Assembly (NCBI GenBank): GCA_028284395.1
Contig: JANQRV010000613.1
Location: forward strand, 1 to 32,259
From: Saprospiraceae bacterium
GTDB taxonomy: Bacteria; Bacteroidota; Bacteroidia; Chitinophagales; Saprospiraceae
Length of the DNA: 32,259 nt
Direction of reading: 5' to 3'
Shown here: one piece after another, positions 18,694 to 26,880 of the stretch
Layout: every line of letters begins with the position of its first letter
How positions within the stretch are numbered: the first letter of the stretch is position 1
Made by a program: the position numbers and the translations under genes
Notes under the pieces: generated by a model
Database searches by the model: none
The model's input: only the letters and a program-made list of their open reading frames with translations
What the model was told of the DNA's origin: nothing

Positions 18694-19491
18694 TTAAAAT
18701 TGTTTGTAATCGATAGGTGCAAAGGTGGTAAAAACGGAATCTGGTAATGTTTGGTAAACGGCAATATCGGTGAGTTTTCCTCGTCCTCGATCTCCTGACA
18801 GAAGGATATCTCCATGTTGCTTATAGTCTTGCCACGGATTACTAAACCGCGGTTTTTCGTCATCTGCATTCGTGAAGAAGTCCCATTGGGTGACCAAGCG
18901 AGAGGTCTCATCTACGTAGACCCAATACATATTATTGGGCGTAACGCCGACCTCTTTAAATTTCAGTTGTAATTTATCCGCCGTATCTCCGGTAGCGGTA
19001 GTATCTTTTCCGAGTGAATTGAGGGTTACACCGGAATCCTTCAATTTGAAGGGCATGACCAACCAGTAAGAATCATTGATCCATATCTTCTTGGCTCGGT
19101 CTACGTATTTGCCAACGGAATCCGGGTGTGTCAGCTCCTCCCCTCCTTTCATTACTTTTCCGGAATCATCGAAAACATTAATCAAGTAGGTGGCATCATC
19201 GGTGGTGATGCGAACGTTACCCGATTTCTTATCCCAAAGTAAGTGCCGACGCCCGAAGAAATTCCAGGCAAGGTAGCGCGTTCCATCCCAATTGTTCCTT
19301 CCACCCATGGCCGCCATGACCTCATCCGCGATCGCAATTGCGGCAGCATCGGAATTTTCACCGTCAAAGCCATCAGCGGCCGGATTCACCTCTTGGACAG
19401 CTTCCGGGGCCTTATTTTCAGTAGCCTTTGGTGTGCATTGCCAAATCAGACCGATGATTGAGAACAACAATAGGGATTTAATGCTTTTCAT
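18694..19491 (-). CDS. Lipoprotein of unknown function
   Basis: The 265-residue protein starts with a lipoprotein signal ending in LIWQC (C19 as the lipid site). After a linker of about 30 residues, the domain has IADEVMAAMGGRNNWDGTRY, WNFFGRRHLLWDKKSG, and a series of beta strands ending in VYQTLPDSVFTTF. The layout is reminiscent of the LolA-like beta fold used by outer-membrane lipoprotein carriers, but that is inference. It precedes the aminotransferase by 12 bp and has its own promoter box, so it is the first gene of a two-gene unit. No functional link between the two is evident. Confidence 0.8.
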   Translation of the reverse strand: MKSIKSLLLFSIIGLIWQCTPKATENKAPEAVQEVNPAADGFDGENSDAAAIAIADEVMAAMGGRNNWDGTRYLAWNFFGRRHLLWDKKSGNVRITTDDATYLINVFDDSGKVMKGGEELTHPDSVGKYVDRAKKIWINDSYWLVMPFKLKDSGVTLNSLGKDTTATGDTADKLQLKFKEVGVTPNNMYWVYVDETSRLVTQWDFFTNADDEKPRFSNPWQDYKQHGDILLSGDRGRGKLTDIAVYQTLPDSVFTTFAPIDYKQF

Positions 19492-19515
19492 AACCCATCA
19501 ATTTTTATAGGTCGA

Positions 19516-19523
19516 CAAAGGTA
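19516..19523 (-). promoter_or_regulatory. Promoter -7 box of the lipoprotein-aminotransferase unit
   Basis: The minus strand reads TACCTTTG, an exact TAnnTTTG match, 24 bp before the ATG at 19491. It lies just past the terminator of the upstream unit, which supports a separate transcript. Confidence 0.6.
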
Positions 19524-19542
19524 AACCTAAATTTTAAATAAA

Positions 19543-19578
19543 AAAAAGAGTTGCCCTTACTGTAGGGCAACTCTTTTT
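19543..19578. terminator. Bidirectional-looking intrinsic terminator
   Basis: A 15-bp perfect stem (19543-19557 with 19564-19578) encloses a six-base loop. The core is GAGTTGCCCT pairing with AGGGCAACTC, flanked by A and T runs on both sides. It lies 20 bp after the stop of the helix-hairpin-helix gene, whose minus-strand transcript it should end. Confidence 0.93.
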
Positions 19579-19597
19579 GCTGAAGCATTTCCGTCGA

Positions 19598-20590
19598 TTA
19601 CTTACCTGGGTCCTTTCCCCCATCGAGAAAGTCCTGGTAGTCACTAAGATCACTCCACTTTCCGGTGGCAGCCAGGCCAGCCTGCTTCGGCCAGGTAGAT
19701 GGATCAGCCAAACGATATCGTTCGCCGGCATCGGACAGGATCTTCTTCAGCCGATCGACCGGGCAATTGGCCAATTCCGCCCAATTGTTTACTCCGGCGT
19801 CTTTTAGCAACTTCTCGATTTTCGGTCCGATTCCCTCTACGATTTTGAGATCTTCCGGATTATTGGAAAACCCAAGAATCTTCATACCCATTTTTTCGAT
19901 CTTGGAAGGAGAGGACATACTGCCTTTCCCTTCGCGCCCAGAGTCGAGGAACTTTTGGTATTTGATCAATTCTTCCCATTTGCCTTCGTTGGCTAATTGT
20001 GCCTGTTCGGGCCAGGACTTCGGGTTGTGCATTTTGTACCTCGATCCGGCGTCGTTCAGTACTGCCTGCAGTGCATCGACCTTACTTGCGGCCAGGGCTC
20101 CCCAGGTCTTGATCCCCGCATCCTTTAGCAGGCCTTCGATTTTTGGTCCGACTCCTTCCACGATCTGCAAATTATCTTCATCAAAAATCTTACCGTAAGG
20201 CAGGGCGGCACCACCCGAGGAGGAGTCCACCGCACCGAGGATCACAGCGTCGCCATTGTCGGCTCCGGATTCATTGAATCTATCGAGCTTCGTTTGCAGT
20301 ACGGCACGATCCGATTCACATCGGCGTAAGTCCTTCTTGACAATGCTTACATTCTCATCGGCTTGCTGCAATTTGTATTTCAAGCCGGCAATTTCTGATT
20401 CAAGTCCATCCAACTTGCCGGTCAAACGGTTATTTTCACCGCTTAATCGATTGATTTCCAATTGCTTTCCACGGCTAAACAAGAGCCAGTGCAGCAAGGT
20501 TCCCAGCAAGAAAGAGCCCAGCGAAGCCAGTGCCCACAACCAGGGGCAAGATAGTCCGAAGATTGCCAGGAAAATAAAATCAAAGTCCAT
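19598..20590 (-). CDS. Membrane coiled-coil protein with duplicated helix-hairpin-helix module
   Basis: The protein has 330 residues. Residues about 8-38 are hydrophobic (one long or two short membrane helices), about 44-106 are a heptad-like coiled coil, and then two copies of an approximately 78-residue module follow (about 140-217 and 248-325). Each copy holds a helix-hairpin-helix core (IVEGVGPKIEGLLKDAG and IVEGIGPKIEKLLKDAG), then AGSRYKM or AGERYRL, then a Trp-Pro and a GKW motif. The copies are clearly homologous. Such HhH-5-type modules bind nucleic acid in some proteins, but here the membrane anchor makes a scaffold role equally possible. It follows the OmpA-family gene by 20 bp and shares its terminator. 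Confidence 0.85.
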   Translation of the reverse strand: MDFDFIFLAIFGLSCPWLWALASLGSFLLGTLLHWLLFSRGKQLEINRLSGENNRLTGKLDGLESEIAGLKYKLQQADENVSIVKKDLRRCESDRAVLQTKLDRFNESGADNGDAVILGAVDSSSGGAALPYGKIFDEDNLQIVEGVGPKIEGLLKDAGIKTWGALAASKVDALQAVLNDAGSRYKMHNPKSWPEQAQLANEGKWEELIKYQKFLDSGREGKGSMSSPSKIEKMGMKILGFSNNPEDLKIVEGIGPKIEKLLKDAGVNNWAELANCPVDRLKKILSDAGERYRLADPSTWPKQAGLAATGKWSDLSDYQDFLDGGKDPGK

Positions 20591-20610
20591 ATTATTCGTT
20601 TTTAGATTTT

Positions 20611-21492
20611 TTAATTTTTGATAAGTCTCACCTCCGCACGACGATTTTCATGTCTACCCTCTTCCGTGTTATTGGTTGCCACCGGTTGCGTTTGGCCGCG
20701 GGAAGCCGTGGAGATCAGATCGCTTGCAACGCCATGTCCGACCAAGATCGACTTAATCGCATCGGCCCGGCTTTGCCCCAACTTCTGATTGTAATCAGCT
20801 TGTCCCTTATTATCCGTATGTCCGGTAATGCTGATCTTTTCACCCGAAGTTTTTACGCGCTCAGCGAGTTTTGTCAAATAGCTATCCACTTCTGGTTCAT
20901 AAGTCTTCTTCGTTGAGTTGTACGGAAAACGGATGATGATGCGGTCATCGAGTTCTTCAACCGTCTCTGCCGCTGTTTTTTCAGGGGCGAGCCATTTGAA
21001 GTCACCACCTTCGAAGTAGCCTTCCCGGACCCCTTCTTTCTCATCGATCAATCTTGCTTTTAAGGCAATTCTACTATCATCGGGAAGCTCGGCTCTGAGC
21101 AGTTCTCGGATACTGGCCGCCCGCGCAAAACCCATGTTATCATAGCCCTCAGGGGCAGCTTCAGCTTCGTAGTAAAAACCGGTAATCTCAAAAATATTAT
21201 CATCGGTCATACCTGCCAGAGCTGACTGCTTAAAAGTTGAAAATCCCTCATTGGTATTCGCTTTTGCGCTCAACCACTGGAAGTCGACCGGATATCGCTG
21301 AAAAGTCTTTGCATCAGCCCCAGCTACTGCGGCAGTAGCCGCATCAGCCGCCCCACCCTTATTGGCCTCGGACTGTACATTCTCTCCAGCAACTCCTCCT
21401 CCACAACAATTGAGTGGAAAACCCCGGTAAGCAATAATGCTCCAGATTCCCCAAATGACCAACATCAGGAGTACTTTAATTGGCGTTGTCAT
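20611..21492 (-). CDS. OmpA-family protein, probably peptidoglycan-binding
   Basis: The 293-residue protein has an N-terminal membrane helix (about 6-22), a Gly/Ala-rich linker with a CC pair at 29-30, and a C-terminal OmpA-like domain (about 186-293). ITGHTDNKG contains D227 and SRADAIKSIL contains R242, fifteen residues apart like the pair that binds diaminopimelate in E. coli OmpA. The end has NRRAEVRL. Residues about 100-150 (ITGFYYEAEAAPEG, then ARAASIRELL) look like a degenerate copy of the same module without the binding Asp. The N-terminal anchor suggests inner membrane with the domain in the periplasm, as in MotB-like proteins. It is first in an operon with the HhH protein. Confidence 0.9.
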   Translation of the reverse strand: MTTPIKVLLMLVIWGIWSIIAYRGFPLNCCGGGVAGENVQSEANKGGAADAATAAVAGADAKTFQRYPVDFQWLSAKANTNEGFSTFKQSALAGMTDDNIFEITGFYYEAEAAPEGYDNMGFARAASIRELLRAELPDDSRIALKARLIDEKEGVREGYFEGGDFKWLAPEKTAAETVEELDDRIIIRFPYNSTKKTYEPEVDSYLTKLAERVKTSGEKISITGHTDNKGQADYNQKLGQSRADAIKSILVGHGVASDLISTASRGQTQPVATNNTEEGRHENRRAEVRLIKN

Positions 21493-21877
21493 AAATTGCT
21501 AAAGTTTAATGAAAATAAATTGTTAGTTGGTTTCAATAAATATTTTTGCTTGAGTAGAACATTAATCGTTACTAAGATCCGTCGTCTCACTTTCAAAAGA
21601 CTTGCCTGAACTGCAAAAATGCGTGGGGAACAAAACAAGAACTGTGTTCTTTAATTGCATTGGAAATTAAGCATTTCGATTAAAAAAAAGAACTTTTATT
21701 AAGAAAAAATTAACAATTCCATAAGAATTCAATTCTTTTTCAACTTTTGACGTCAATACATCTATAAGTCACACTTCTTTGTTCTGTTCTTAATCCATAT
21801 ATTTGCTTCTTCTTAATGGGGGGCACCCGAAATGAATCCAGTTACGAAGTTCTCCATTGCTAAACAATTGGTAAAAT
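21493..21877. other. 385-bp divergent intergenic region
   Basis: This AT-rich gap separates the OmpA-family gene (minus) from ffh (plus). It holds the ffh promoter at 21778-21805. I find no convincing TAnnTTTG box for the minus-strand gene; TAAACTTTAG on the minus strand near 21501-21510 is only approximate. A TTTTGACG...TATAAGTCACAC string at 21745-21774 resembles one at 27779-27809. No ORF or RNA gene is recognisable in it. Confidence 0.6.
21778..21805 (+). promoter_or_regulatory. Promoter of ffh
   Basis: TTTG (21778-21781) and TATATTTG (21798-21805) are an exact Bacteroidota -33/-7 pair with a 16-bp spacer. The leader to the ATG at 21878 would be about 65 nt. Confidence 0.75.
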
Positions 21878-23284
21878 ATGTTCGAAAGTTTAAGCGATAG
21901 GTTAGATGGCGCGTTTAAGTTACTGACCGGCGAAAATAAGTTAACAGAGATTAACATCGCACAGTCGATTAAGGAAATTCGGCGAGCCCTGGTTGCCGCC
22001 GATGTAAACTATAAGATCGCCAAAGAATTCACGGATAAGGTCAAAGAACAGGCGCTGGGCCAGCAGAACGTGCTAAAATCGGTCAAGCCAGGTGAACTGA
22101 TGGTCAAGATCGTAATGGACGAATTGGTGCAATTGATGGGCGGTCAGGCTGCCGGCATCAACCTAAAGGGGAAACCTACCGTTGTACTCGTTGCGGGATT
22201 GCAAGGTTCGGGTAAAACGACCTTTTCCGGCAAATTGGCGCATTTTCTGAAGACTAAAAAACAGAAGAATCCACTCCTGGTTGCGTGTGATGTATATCGG
22301 CCCGCTGCCATCAATCAAATCTCCGTCCTGGGCGAACAAATAGGGGTCAGCGTCTATAAAGAAGTCGACAATAAAAACCCGGTAGAGATTGCCTTGAAAG
22401 CAATCGATCACGCCAAGATCCACAACCTGGACGTCGTCATTGTCGATACTGCCGGGCGGTTGAGCATTGACGAGGAAATGATGAAGGAAATTGCCAACAT
22501 CAAAGAAGCCATTCTACCGGAAGAAACCCTCTTTGTGGTGGATTCGATGACGGGTCAGGATGCGGTCAATACGGCCAAGGCCTTTAATGAAGTGATCGAT
22601 TACGATGGTGTAGTCCTTACCAAATTAGATGGAGACACCAGGGGTGGAGCTGCTCTTACGGTCAAATATACGGTCGGAAAACCGATCAAATTTGTCAGTA
22701 TGGGGGAAAAAATGGACACGCTCGATGTCTTTCATCCGGATCGTATGGCCCAACGGATTTTGGGCATGGGTGACATTGTCTCCTTCGTGGAAAAAGCTCA
22801 GGAACAGTTTGATGAGGTCGAAGCCAAACGACTCGAAAAGAAAATTCGGAAAAATAAGTTTGATTTCAACGATTTTATCGGTCAGTTGAATCAAATCCGG
22901 AAAATGGGCGATATCAAGAGTTTGATCGGCATGATCCCCGGTATGAGCAAAGCGGCGCGCAATCTGGATATCGATGACAATGCCTTCAAGAAAGTGGAAG
23001 CCATCATTCAGTCCATGACACCACACGAACGAAGCAATCCCGAAGTCATTAACCTGAGTCGTAAAAAACGGATTGCCGCCGGATGCGGACAAACGATCGA
23101 TGATGTCAACCGGTTCATTCGCCAGTTCGATCAGATGCGGAAAATGATGCATAAAATGTCCAAGACACCGGGTTTTGGAGCCGGCATGCCGGGTATGCCG
23201 GGCGCTCCGGGTAGCGGCGGCGGTGGCGGGCGCAAGCCTTCTTCGAGAATGCGCAAGAAACCAAAACGCAAAAAACGACGTTAA
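21878..23284 (+). CDS. ffh: Signal recognition particle protein Ffh
   Basis: The 468-residue GTPase binds signal sequences with the SRP RNA and delivers ribosome-nascent chains to FtsY. The N domain includes LTEINIAQSIKEIRRAL. The G domain has GLQGSGKT (107-114), DVYRPAA (138-144), DTAGR (190-194) and TKLD (248-251), followed by DTRGGAA. The Met-rich M domain runs from about 305 to 440 and includes GMIPGMSKAARNL and SRKKRIAAGCGQ, the RNA-binding region. The tail is Gly/Pro-rich, then strongly basic. The stop is only 5 bp from the stop of the convergent protease gene, so the two 3' ends must overlap. Confidence 0.98.
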   Translation: MFESLSDRLDGAFKLLTGENKLTEINIAQSIKEIRRALVAADVNYKIAKEFTDKVKEQALGQQNVLKSVKPGELMVKIVMDELVQLMGGQAAGINLKGKPTVVLVAGLQGSGKTTFSGKLAHFLKTKKQKNPLLVACDVYRPAAINQISVLGEQIGVSVYKEVDNKNPVEIALKAIDHAKIHNLDVVIVDTAGRLSIDEEMMKEIANIKEAILPEETLFVVDSMTGQDAVNTAKAFNEVIDYDGVVLTKLDGDTRGGAALTVKYTVGKPIKFVSMGEKMDTLDVFHPDRMAQRILGMGDIVSFVEKAQEQFDEVEAKRLEKKIRKNKFDFNDFIGQLNQIRKMGDIKSLIGMIPGMSKAARNLDIDDNAFKKVEAIIQSMTPHERSNPEVINLSRKKRIAAGCGQTIDDVNRFIRQFDQMRKMMHKMSKTPGFGAGMPGMPGAPGSGGGGGRKPSSRMRKKPKRKKRR

Positions 23285-23289
23285 GCCGC

Positions 23290-24825
23290 TTATTTCCTCA
23301 ATAATGCTCGCACCGCTTTATTTGGCTGGATCAATCTACCGGTCTTTCGAGTAGATTTGGTCGCCTTTCCGGTACTATTCAAGATCTTAAATGCCTCTTT
23401 GGAAGTAACACTGGGATCCAGACTCCGCATTAAGCCGATCAAACCGGATACGTAGGGCGTGGCCATCGAGGTGCCATTGAATGAGGCATATTTGTCGCCG
23501 GGAACTGTCGAGTAAATGTTGACCCCAGGTGCGGCAACTCCCATCTTGATGTTCTGAACAAAATTGGAAAAAGAAGCCCGGTCAAGTTCGTTATTAATGG
23601 CGCTCACACCGATCACGCCGGGTACGTTGACCGGTGAATAATCTTTGGCATCCATATTGGAATTTCCGGCAGCAGCAACGACAATGGCTCCTTTATCGAG
23701 CGCATATTCCACTGCCTTTTGATAGGCGACCTGTTTTGGTTGAGTGGATCTCCCACCCAGTGACATGGAGATGACATCCGCCTTGTTATCGGCTGCTTCG
23801 ATGATGCCATTGATGATGCTTTTTTGTGTTCCCATGCCAAATGAATTTAAGACTTTGATGCTACTAACTTCAACGAATTTGGAATTCGGGCTGAAAGAAG
23901 CCACCCCCAAACCATTATTGGAAACGGAAGCTGCAATACCTGCACAGTGGGTGCCGTGTGATCTCGGATCGTCGTCGTACTTCTTCTGAATCGAACGATA
24001 GTTGCCCTGGATATCTTCGTGTTTTGAATCCACCCCGGTATCCAAAATGGCAATAAGGGCTTTCTTTTTTGGTGTTATTTCTTCTTTTTTCAGGAAGGTA
24101 TACAATTGGTCGACATTCATTGCTTCAAATCCCCATAAAAATTCAAGCCCCGGATCATTGATCCCAAAACGACTATTCACTTTCGTATTTTTCGCAGGCA
24201 TCGGAGCAACTGCAATCGTCTCATTTTCTTCGAACCAATCTACGGTGTTTAAATTGCCCAGTACACTTTTGACGGCTTCCAATGTCTTCCGGTCGTTGTC
24301 GAGGATATCAAGGACAAAGTAATCGTCCAAATCGGTTTGTGCACCATCTTCCGGGAAAAATGCTCTCGAGATCGCGACTGGATAATCCGCAAGAGCATTC
24401 TCCAAGGATTGAACTCGAAAATCCGCTCCCAATTCAACCAATAACTCCCCGTCTTCTGCCAGGTTTTCAATGGGATGGGCCACGGTTGTCACCTCCGGTT
24501 GTTTCGTAAACCAGTCGGTTTGGTAGCAGTAAACCAGGCCTCCCAGCAAAAAGAAGAGGCCGGTAAAAAACGAGGCCTGTGTCTTGAAAAATACTTGGAA
24601 AAGCAAACCGGAAGTCGCCAGGATGATCATATCCCGAAACAAGAAAGCAAATTTCATTTCCATGTTCCCCCCCCAAGCAAAGAGGCTGACCATATAGGCC
24701 CCCATACTGAGGAAGAACAGCCTTTGCCAAAGTTTACTCCACAAATCTTGCCGGTTGAAGTAGGTCCATGCAACCAACAATAGAATACTGCTTATTAATG
24801 GTAAGGGATATAAGGAAGACAGCAT
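23290..24825 (-). CDS. Membrane-anchored subtilisin-like serine protease (S8)
   Basis: From the ATG at 24825 the protein has 511 residues; a TTG at 24834 in the same frame falls inside the promoter box. Four hydrophobic segments lie at about 4-22, 33-51, 57-80 and 85-101. The positive loop between the first two suggests that the rest of the protein is outside the cytoplasm. Residues about 125-208 look like an I9-type propeptide. The catalytic domain has D262 (AILDTGVD), H290 (SHGTHCAG), the oxyanion N388 (AAAGNSN) and S453 (FNGTSMATPYVSG), so the triad is intact. Four N-terminal helices in place of a signal peptide are unusual for this family. The gene lies between dnaG and ffh, with its own strong promoter. 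Confidence 0.93.
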   Translation of the reverse strand: MLSSLYPLPLISSILLLVAWTYFNRQDLWSKLWQRLFFLSMGAYMVSLFAWGGNMEMKFAFLFRDMIILATSGLLFQVFFKTQASFFTGLFFLLGGLVYCYQTDWFTKQPEVTTVAHPIENLAEDGELLVELGADFRVQSLENALADYPVAISRAFFPEDGAQTDLDDYFVLDILDNDRKTLEAVKSVLGNLNTVDWFEENETIAVAPMPAKNTKVNSRFGINDPGLEFLWGFEAMNVDQLYTFLKKEEITPKKKALIAILDTGVDSKHEDIQGNYRSIQKKYDDDPRSHGTHCAGIAASVSNNGLGVASFSPNSKFVEVSSIKVLNSFGMGTQKSIINGIIEAADNKADVISMSLGGRSTQPKQVAYQKAVEYALDKGAIVVAAAGNSNMDAKDYSPVNVPGVIGVSAINNELDRASFSNFVQNIKMGVAAPGVNIYSTVPGDKYASFNGTSMATPYVSGLIGLMRSLDPSVTSKEAFKILNSTGKATKSTRKTGRLIQPNKAVRALLRK

Positions 24826-24831
24826 AACATT

Positions 24832-24859
24832 CAAATTTAGTTAACTCATATTAGGCAAT
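24832..24859 (-). promoter_or_regulatory. Promoter of the membrane protease, nearly leaderless
   Basis: On the minus strand ATTG (24856-24859) and TAAATTTG (24832-24839) are 16 bp apart. The -7 box ends 7 bp before the ATG at 24825, so transcription would start at or next to the start codon. Confidence 0.65.
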
Positions 24860-24890
24860 TTCAAGCTCTTTTTCAAGTTTTTTAGATGAA

Positions 24891-24904
24891 TGCACGGATG
24901 TGCA
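24891..24904 (-). terminator. Weak hairpin after dnaG
   Basis: TGCAC and GTGCA form a five-pair stem with a four-base loop, 15 bp past the dnaG stop. No U-tract follows, so termination is doubtful. Confidence 0.25.
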
Positions 24905-24918
24905 ACGACGGAGGGAAA

Positions 24919-26880
24919 TTACTTCAGAACTACGGATCCCAGCTCTTTGGAAACTTTAGCCTTCATTTCATTGAGTTTCTGTTGTACCTTAAGGTGAAGC
25001 ATTACTTTTTTGTCCTGACCTTCCGCACTGAATTTCTTGATCAATTCCATATTTTCCGTACATTTCTTCATGATCTTCTTGAGGCGGAATCGCAACAGAG
25101 AGTTTTGGCTATCCTTAAAAAAGTTTTCGTCGGGCATCTTTTGCGTCTGGAGAAAGATTTCCCATTTTTTTTCCCAATTCTCGCTGTATTCATAGGGAGT
25201 ACTAACCAAGTCTACAGCCATCTTGCTGATCTCCGGATCGCCGTGATTGGTAAAGTAATCGGCCTTTATACGCTTTCCATTTTTGATAATCTGGTCGTAT
25301 TCGTGGATGACCTTTTGATACAGTGGATTGTCAAAGTCTTCCAATACGTCCTGAATATTGCCGAGAATGTATTTGGCCACACTCATGCCCGACTTTCGGT
25401 CGAACGGCTGCGTTCCGCCGCTGACCAGGATTCGTACCAAATCTTTTTCCTGAAAGGTCCCGGCATCGGTCGGTTCGGGTTTGCGGGCCACAACCGCTTC
25501 CGATTCCCGAATCGGATTGGCGGTACGCGGCAAGGAAAGGGTTGTTTGTCTTTGCTCCAATTCCTTTTTTTGACGCTCTCTTTTGAAGAGCCCCGCTACC
25601 AGCTTATTGGTTTCATTAACAATGATCTGCTCTTCGATTCCAACCAGTCTGGCGCATTCCTTGACGTAAACGGATCTTTTGATCGGATCCGGAATTTTGG
25701 CAATGCTTTCGACCACATTGCGAATCAGGTCGGCTTTTTTAACGGGATCGTTAGCCGCATCTTTGATGAGTAAATCCGTCTTAAAGAGAATGAAGTCCTT
25801 TGCATTTTCCGTCATGTACAGACGGAATTTTTCCGGGCCGGAAAGCCTCAAGAAGGAATCGGGATCCTCCCCTTCCGGCAGTAAGACCACTTTGACGTTC
25901 ATGCCCTGAGCTAGCACCAGGTCCAATCCTCGAAGGGCAGCTTTTACTCCGGCAAAATCCCCGTCGTACAAGATGATGACATTGGGAGTGTGGCGCCGGA
26001 TTAAATCGATTTGACCAACGGTTAATGAAGTTCCCGACGAGGCCACAACGTTTTCAATGCCAGCTTGATGCAATGAGATTACATCCGTATATCCTTCGAC
26101 AATGATGCAAGCATCCTCTTTTCGGATGGCTCGCTTGGCCAGGTGGGCACCGTAAAGAGTTTTGGACTTGTTGTACACCTCCGTTTCCGGCGAATTGATG
26201 TACTTGGGAGCCTTGATGTCTTTCTTCAGGATCCGGCCGGCAAAAGCAACTACTTTTCCCGATAAATTGTGAATGGTAAACATGACCCGATCGCGGAAGA
26301 AATCATTGCCGTAGGAAGAAGTCAATTTGACTTTTTCCAGGAGTTGGCGATCGTACCCCTTTCCCAAGGCCGTTTGGGTAAATTTATTCTTACCGGGCGG
26401 CGAAAAACCCAATTCAAATTTCCGAATGGTTTCGTCGGTATATCCCCTTCCCCGGAAATAACTGAGTCCTACACTTTTTCCCAGATCGGTATCAAACAAT
26501 TCTTTTTGATAGAAATCCCGGGCAAATTCATTGACAATGTAAAGACTTGAGTACAATTGTTTTTGTTCCAATGCTTGCCGCGACGGGACCGTCTCCTCCA
26601 ACTCAATACCGTATTTCTTGGCCAAATGCCGGAGTGCCTCCGGATAGGTGAATTGTTCGTGCTCCATCAGAAAATTGACGGCGTTACCGGCACGTCCGCA
26701 ACCAAAACACTTATAGATGTTTTTAGCGGGAGAAACGGTAAAGGAAGGCGTTTTTTCATTGTGAAAAGGACACAGACCAAGAAAATTAACCCCTCTCCGC
26801 TTTAGATCGACATAATCGCGAATGACTTCCTCCGCTTTAGCCACCTCCAAAATCTCCTGTATGCTTTTCTGTGAGATCAC
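24919..26880 (-). CDS. dnaG: DNA primase
   Basis: The 653-residue enzyme makes RNA primers for DNA replication. The N-terminal zinc site is C37, H40, C58 and C61 (LCPFH, then CFGCG). The catalytic core includes YFRGRGYTDE, and the TOPRIM domain has E262 in VEGYTD, D306 and D308 in LYDGD, and GEDPDS at 337-342. The C-terminal part, after a variable linker at about 425-470, is the DnaB-binding region. The start is GTG at 26880, giving the standard MISQ opening, and it overlaps the upstream stop codon as GTGA. Translation is therefore probably coupled to the preceding exported protein. Confidence 0.97.
   Translation of the reverse strand: MISQKSIQEILEVAKAEEVIRDYVDLKRRGVNFLGLCPFHNEKTPSFTVSPAKNIYKCFGCGRAGNAVNFLMEHEQFTYPEALRHLAKKYGIELEETVPSRQALEQKQLYSSLYIVNEFARDFYQKELFDTDLGKSVGLSYFRGRGYTDETIRKFELGFSPPGKNKFTQTALGKGYDRQLLEKVKLTSSYGNDFFRDRVMFTIHNLSGKVVAFAGRILKKDIKAPKYINSPETEVYNKSKTLYGAHLAKRAIRKEDACIIVEGYTDVISLHQAGIENVVASSGTSLTVGQIDLIRRHTPNVIILYDGDFAGVKAALRGLDLVLAQGMNVKVVLLPEGEDPDSFLRLSGPEKFRLYMTENAKDFILFKTDLLIKDAANDPVKKADLIRNVVESIAKIPDPIKRSVYVKECARLVGIEEQIIVNETNKLVAGLFKRERQKKELEQRQTTLSLPRTANPIRESEAVVARKPEPTDAGTFQEKDLVRILVSGGTQPFDRKSGMSVAKYILGNIQDVLEDFDNPLYQKVIHEYDQIIKNGKRIKADYFTNHGDPEISKMAVDLVSTPYEYSENWEKKWEIFLQTQKMPDENFFKDSQNSLLRFRLKKIMKKCTENMELIKKFSAEGQDKKVMLHLKVQQKLNEMKAKVSKELGSVVLK

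Noticed and set aside
24886..25773. Long plus-strand open frame (295 codons) opposite dnaG
   Set aside because: It is antisense to the highly conserved primase and has an Ile/Phe-rich composition typical of a shadow frame.
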